NCBI RefSeq assembly: GCF_000972845.2
Contig: NC_040019.1
Coordinates: 9,801,868-9,865,867 of the forward strand
Direction of reading: 5' to 3'
DNA: 64,000 nucleotides
From: Larimichthys crocea
Lineage: Eukaryota > Chordata > Actinopteri > Sciaenidae
The notes beneath the pieces were generated by a model, which ran no database searches, was not told where the DNA came from, and saw nothing but the letters and a program-made list of their open reading frames with translations. The translations under genes and the position numbers were made by a program. Shown piece after piece: positions 59,001-64,000 of the stretch (positions are counted from its first letter, which is position 1; each line of letters opens with the position of its first letter).

Positions 59001-61295
59001 TGTCTGAGTATGTCCGAGATGAGTGTCTGTGGTTATACTTTATTTTTATGAGTAATACAACAATACAAATGTCTGCAGCATGCTCTGGCTGCACCATAGC
59101 TGCCGGAGCTGTTCCAAAGTTCTAGACAATGTTTGCGATTCCACCAGAAATGCTGCAGCGAAGCATCCCAGAAGAAGCTCTCTGTTGCCAATCCGCAGAG
59201 TACATGCGGCTGATCTATTTTTGATGGATGCCGCAACAAGCTGCCTTAAGCAGCACAGAACAGATCAAGCTGGCAGCAAGTCAGACACAGGCATGAAGAA
59301 CCTGGTCAATTTTCAAAATAAAACACCCTGTGCAGACTCTGATCATAAAGACAGACTAAGAAACTATGTAGCCTACTTACTCATGGTAAAAGCACATAAA
59401 CTAAGGAAAACTGACCAAATCTGAACCAAACTGAACCATCCAAAGTCTGGCGGAAAGAATGTTCCACTTCTGATGCGGTGGTGGGATATGAAGTCTCATG
59501 GAATATGGACCAAAATCAGTGTTGCAGCCACAGCGTCATTAAGCCTTGGCCAGTGGGATCCAGGGGTCAGTTAATGAGTTCAACTTTGAACATATTCTGT
59601 GTAAGCCTTCATGACAAGGCCATAACTAGGAATTGTGGTACGCATACCCTCAACCCCTCTGTTTAACACCCACACCTTTATTCCATCTAAAAATATACAC
59701 AGAACATAAGAAAACTTTACTTCTATTGTAAGGCTTAACCTTGGATTGCATCACATTGTGCAGAGGTGCTTCCTTTTATTGTGCTTATCCTCTACATGAC
59801 TAAATTTATCTAAGAGCTCGACAAGCCATTGTTGACTTAGTTTCCATAAAAGTTTTCCCTTTATTCATTGACCTATTTATGTCACTAGCCGTAATGTCTC
59901 TGTACCACTATTGAGTGGGTGAAGATTTTGACATACTGACGTGTTAGACCTGGAAATTGTCGGCATGAGATTTTATGAATTCATTTAATATTAAACAAAG
60001 AGTGTGCAGTAGCAGCAAAACAACTGCTTTTGTTTACAAGTAGTTTTAGAGAGAAATAGGACACGTCATGTAAAATGGATTGCACAGAATCTACTACATA
60101 CAGTATATTTACTGTACAGTGAAAATACTCGATCCATATGTTTTATGCTACTCTATCATTTCACACAACAAGGGATGCTTCCCTCACTCTGAAAATTCCA
60201 CTCTACAGCAAAAAATAAAAAAAATAGTATCTATCATCTTGAGCCTGCATGTAAAAAAAGAGTACGAACATTTCAGTTTTTGACAATATTCAGTTGTGCA
60301 GTAGGTTCATTGTCTGGTGAAACAAGACTTGTCCTGTCTTGTAGAAGATTTGAAACAATGTTGTCCCTGTTATATAACAAAAGGAATCATCATTTTGCTT
60401 TGATTATGTTTTATGTATGAACTTAAAAGGTGTTTGACTTTCCACATTTTTTTCCCCATGATAGCCAAGCAAGATGCAGATTGCCTTGGACATGATATGC
60501 GCTGAATTATTCTTTTTAATTAGGGGGCTGATGTTTATAAGCCCCCAACAGTAACTCTAGATAATAGTGTATTCATGTCCAGTTAATCAAAATCCTGTTG
60601 GCAGATAATGGCTGCCAGGGGCTCCACCAGGTTTGCAAAAATTTAATTAGCAAAGCCATGAATCTCTACTCTACAATGCTTGCTCAAGGGTGAAAAAGGA
60701 CTGCACGCACATTGAGTTTGTGCTTGACTGGTATAAAAAGTTAAAAGGTCTTCTTTTTTTTTTTTAGACAGATGGTAAGACGTGATGTCTTTCTCTTTAA
60801 ATGAAAAACAAGACATAGAAATGTATCTACTATACTCAATTGCCATGTGTGTACCAGAGCTTGATTTAGTTTTTCTGCCATCATTTGATAATTACCTTAA
60901 CTGTAGTGGCTCTGGTAGAGGATGCTCAGACTCTGCAGACACAGCAGGTTGTTTTAAAGCACAGATCAGCAACAGTGCAGTCAATCAGTAAAGGCAAATA
61001 TATTTAAAGAGGAAGCAGGCCTCCAAAAAAAGCAGATAGGAAACATGAGGCTGGAAAGCTTTACAGCTACAGGGGCACAATAAATGATCTGGCAATGACT
61101 AGCTGGATGTCTGCTTCATATAGTCTACCAAGACCTAATGAGGTGAAAAGGAGAAGGTGAGCATATTGGTGTGGCGTTCAGGTAATGTGTAAAAGCTGAA
61201 ACACAATGGGGACAACTGCTGTATGGGGAGGAAGTAACAGGTTTGGAAAGTTTGAAAAAAAAAGAAAAAAATCAAGGGACTCTGGGAAATTATAA
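56051..61295. other. Gene-free sequence
   Basis: An AT run lies at 56240-56258. Opposed frames at 56285-56606 and 58265-58829 are open on both strands and are not called. A CpG-bearing block at 59075-59290 (GCTGCCGGAGCTGTTCC, CCGCAACAAGCTGCC) looks like an old repeat, but I cannot name it. A T/C-rich tract lies near 60750-60765. Confidence 0.4.
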
Positions 61296-62256
61296 CACTG
61301 GGGAACAATTTGATAATTCTAGATTCTTATGCTGATTAAAACTAAAATTGGCATGCTGATTCCAAAATTGCGGTCAGTTTTTTTCTGGCACGTCAAGTTT
61401 TTTCTCCACAGCTTACCCTCCAGATAAGCAAAATTCGACTGATTAGCTGTAGTAAGACTTGCCAGCTGATTACAGGCTGATGATTGGACTCATCTATAGC
61501 TACGTGGCAACTTGTTTGTGCAGTCACAATTGAGACAGTGCGGTGAGAGGTGTGTGCAGCTCCCAATAGGTCAGTACTATCAATATCTGCAAACAGAAAG
61601 CTGGCATAGTGGGAATGAAGAGGATTTGTTCTGGCTTTTCTCTTAACCTTGTAACCATGGGCATACCGGTGTAAGTTCTATTTCGTTTTATGCTGTTTTT
61701 GTAGTTTTCAAAGCTTGTAACTATTCCATCTTAGTGTTTTATTTACCTAGGTATATATTTCCTTTGTTCCAGATCATGTCTGCTCCTGCTACTTCTTGTT
61801 GTAAACAACCCTGACTCCTTTTGCTATATTTGTGGTAGTTTCACCATTCCAAGTCAGAGGGCAAACATCAGTGCATTTGTCAAACAAGCATATATTGCAT
61901 ATTTTAAAGTCAAACTCGGTGATCAAGACAAGCCATGGGCCCCTCACAAAGTGTGCAAGCAGTGTGTCGAGAGTTTACGGATGTGGACCAAAGGAACACG
62001 TGAAAAGTTGGCATTTGGTATGTTTGGTTTAGCGAGAGCAAAAAGATCATTGCACAGACTGTTACTTTTGTTTAGTGAAAACAAGCACATATCTGTTAAG
62101 TACAGTATTTCTGATATATTTTAAGAAAACGGGGATCCTATAGTTAAAAAACTTGACGTGATAGAGAAAAACTAAGATCAGTTTTGGATTCCGCACCCAA
62201 AAATTAGTTAAAAACAGCTGTCCAACCTAACTCAACAAAAATTGTGTTCCCCAGTG
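61296..62256. mobile_element. DNA transposon with CACTG ends and ~110-bp inverted repeats
   Basis: The left end starts CACTGGGGAACAATTT and the right end, on the opposite strand, CACTGGGGAACACAATTT. Homology between the arms continues with gaps through GATTCCAAAATTG/GAATCCAAAACTG to CACGTCAAGTTTTTT (61389-61403 and 62146-62160). The arms are therefore about 109 and 112 bases, and the element is 961 bases. It encloses one zinc-finger exon and no transposase core. CACTG termini fit the CMC group (CACTA/Chapaev); that placement is inference. A two-base AA flanks both ends, and no longer target duplication is clear. Confidence 0.8.
61773..62017 (+). pseudogene. Zinc-finger first exon of a transposon-borne gene
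   Basis: The frame is open from 61735 to the TAA at 62122-62124 (129 codons) but has no early ATG. It encodes NNPDSFCYICGSFT, then AFVKQAYIAYFKVKLGDQDK, WAPHKVCKQCVESLRMWTKG and KLAFG. Two CxxC pairs (CYIC and CKQC) some 45 residues apart suggest a C4 zinc-binding domain. I recognise this N-terminal domain from multicopy predicted proteins in fish, Hydra and aphids. Splice signals frame it: TTTGTTCCAG before, and TTTG/GTATGT after. An ATG at 61776 (ATCATGTCTGC) starts MSAPATSCCK but is one base out of frame with the finger, so the exon is frameshifted. Downstream exons are missing. Confidence 0.7.
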
Positions 62257-62324
62257 AAATCTGAGGCTGAAGGGATTTACAAAGAGATAGAAGATGTGTC
62301 CTCATGACATTAGGGAAGGCAAGG
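62257..62324. other. Short spacer
   Basis: Unremarkable sequence between the CACTG element and LINE tails. Confidence 0.4.
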
Positions 62325-62720
62325 TAAATTTATTTATTTAGCACATTTCATACCCAGAGGCAGCCCAGAGTGCTTTACAGAGTAGACGGGCAAAGGCATA
62401 AAAAGAAAAGAAGATAAAATTATAAAAACAGAAAAGAACACATGGAGTGAGGACAGAGTATCAAACTAATTAATTTAGTCATTTAGTCATTTTACTGATG
62501 CTTTTATCTAAAGCGACTTACAAAATAGTGAAAAAAAAAAAAGATTAAACAGGTGGCTCTTTAGTTTGGCTTTGAAAGTCTACATTGTCTTGAGTCTTTC
62601 ACAATTTTTTCTGCATTTAAGCAGCACTGAAGCTAAAAGCAGCTTCTCTGGGTTTAGTCTCGGAACAGTCAGTAATCCAGAACCAGAATCAATCTTTGCA
62701 GATCTCCCCACATTGCTGTG
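62325..62720 (-). mobile_element. Retrotransposon 3'-end fragment
   Basis: GGCAAGGTAAATTTATTTAT, TTAGCACATTTCATACCCAG and AGGCAGCCCAGAGTGCTTTA are the reverse complement of a common fish retrotransposon 3' end that closes in '..AGCACTTTGGGC..AATAAATTTACC'. Further right, AGGTGGCTCTTTAGTTTGGC, AAGCTAAAAGCAGCTTCTCT, GGGTTTAGTCTCGGAACAGT continue the same repeat. A different tail is inserted at 62475-62526. Minus strand is inferred from the tail position. Confidence 0.65.
62475..62526 (-). mobile_element. LINE/SINE 3' tail (AAGCGACTTACAA motif)
   Basis: ACTGATGCTTTTATCTAAAG then CGACTTACAAAAT is the reverse complement of the conserved 'GTCGCTTTGGATAAAAGCGTCTGCTAAATGA' type tail shared by several fish LINEs and SINEs. 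It is flanked by repeated TCATTTAGTCATTT on the left. Confidence 0.7.
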
Positions 62721-64000
62721 AGTTGCTCTTCAACCTTAATATATGCCTGTGCCATTTGCTGATTGCATATCACAACATAAATTATCTATCAGAGAAAACA
62801 AAAATCCGGCATGTTACACTTTTTTGAGATGTTATGTTGAAATATTGTACAAAAAGAAAGATCTTCAAAGAGAGTTTTCTTCATTTATTTTATTCTTACG
62901 GGTCTTTACATGCCCATAAACTGTAGTGGACATCTAAGATCTAAAGTAATTACCTAGACAAGACAAACTTGGACATTCATTATGGCACTCTACTTTTATC
63001 TTATTTTTTTTAGTTGGATAAAGACTAAATGAATGAGGAGTTGTGTAAAGTAGTTTCATACAGAATCATAATTAATTCATTTCGCCTGTGAATAAATATT
63101 TTTTGGATTTAAAACTGTTTATTTAATGGAATCTTGAGTCTTGTTTTGAGGTGTGAAATGTGTGAAACCAATGAAAATGTGTTAAAGCATTTGCAAGAGA
63201 AAGAGAAGACATCTGCTGTGCTAAGAAGGTTACATCAGAGATCAACTGGATCACAATTTTTAATTAAGCATGCAATCAAGAAAAAACTGGAATATGATGT
63301 CAGTCATATCTAATGCAGCAGTAAGGACCAAAACTACAAGGGCAGAGACTTTACCAGAATATATGCAGAGATTAATGTCATTCAGAACATTGATGAGAGC
63401 TGTCTCTGTACCATGGTGGTGCTTATATCCAGAATTTTTTGAAAAAGGCAGTGCATTAAGGCAGTATGCAGAGAGTTTGAAATGTTAAACAGTTTCTTCA
63501 AGAGTAGTGTTTGTGACATCAAAATGACTCATCTTTACCAGATTAGTTCTAGTTGATTGCTGAAGCGTGTTATTTAGAAAGGAAGCGCTGATAGTTTGCC
63601 TAATCTTTCGAAGTCATTACACGACTTTGTAGAATTGAATTCAGGAGGCACTTGTACTTATGGGTTGGTGCATTTATCCACAGTGGAAAACAGTGTGCAT
63701 GTTCTGAATTAATGATCTGAGACAGGAATGATTGTCTTGCATTTTTCAGCTCTACATGGTATTTGTGGAGCCTCTTTGTAGCGATCATAGTGAATTTGGA
63801 GTTTAGCTTTCAACAGTTTTGAAGTTTGGGGTGTTCTTCCACAGTTCCTTTTGCTTACCAGAAGTTACTTTGACTCTAACTGGTGCAATTTAAATCGATG
63901 CCAATTACAATTTGAGGATTAAAATCAATCCAGGAGATTAACTGGCGCTGACAGAGAGGAGGGACGTTGCAGGAGATGGATCCATGCCACGGTTTTCATT
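62721..64000. other. Gene-free sequence to window end
   Basis: Short chance frames only. No repeat family recognised. Confidence 0.45.

Noticed and set aside
1..64000. CRISPR arrays, phage or bacterial operons, rRNA genes
   Set aside because: No regularly spaced identical repeats with unique spacers, no ribosome-binding-site-led gene runs and no rRNA signature. The repeat content is plainly vertebrate.

Overview
The window looks like nuclear DNA of a ray-finned fish, probably a percomorph teleost. It is AT-rich and rich in microsatellites, (CA)n, (TAA)n and (AT)n. It also carries repeat families I recognise from fish genomes: a Tc1 element with 'CAGTCAAA..TTTGGACAC' ends, L2/Maui-type LINEs, an RTE/Rex3-like LINE, several tRNA-derived SINE families, and piggyBac-, hAT- and CACTG-ended DNA transposons. 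There is no operon-like layout, and no intact protein-coding gene can be assigned to a known family. Most of the 64 kb reads as intergenic or large-intron sequence. Family names are from memory, without a database search.

Layout. 1-5632: gene-free with one long (CA)n. 5633-8605: a decayed Tc1 element split by an L2 LINE, itself interrupted by a third DNA transposon. 9100-13095: a SINE fragment, a 34-bp hairpin, an exon-like pair on the minus strand (10754-11238), a 516-bp element with 20-bp inverted ends, and another fish repeat. 13096-28000: mostly unique sequence with an L2 3' tail, a 41-bp tandem duplication, a SINE and one exon-like open frame with a membrane segment (21399-21608). 28020-28330: homeodomain-motif-rich sequence centred on a perfect PBX-MEIS composite site. 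29735-35560: SINEs, an RTE endonuclease fragment, a 48-bp sequence present twice, and a (TAA)n array.

36632-37013: up to three short exon-like segments on the plus strand with matching splice signals and phases, followed by AATAAA motifs. 39098-40315: a tandem duplication of about 0.3 kb and a SINE with a (GGAT)n tail. 42062-42399: a TTAA-flanked piggyBac-like miniature element. 43708-56050: microsatellites, a tRNA-like fragment, two hAT-like elements, a G-quadruplex candidate, a purine-rich tract and a SINE. 61296-62256: a DNA transposon with CACTG ends and ~110-bp inverted repeats, carrying one exon of a zinc-finger protein that ATG-based ORF calling misses. 62325-62720: LINE/SINE tails.

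The parts worth following up are the CACTG transposon exon, the two exon clusters (10.75-11.24 kb minus, 36.63-37.01 kb plus), the triple nested insertion and the PBX-MEIS block. I see no CRISPR array, rRNA, intact tRNA gene or bacterial or phage gene.
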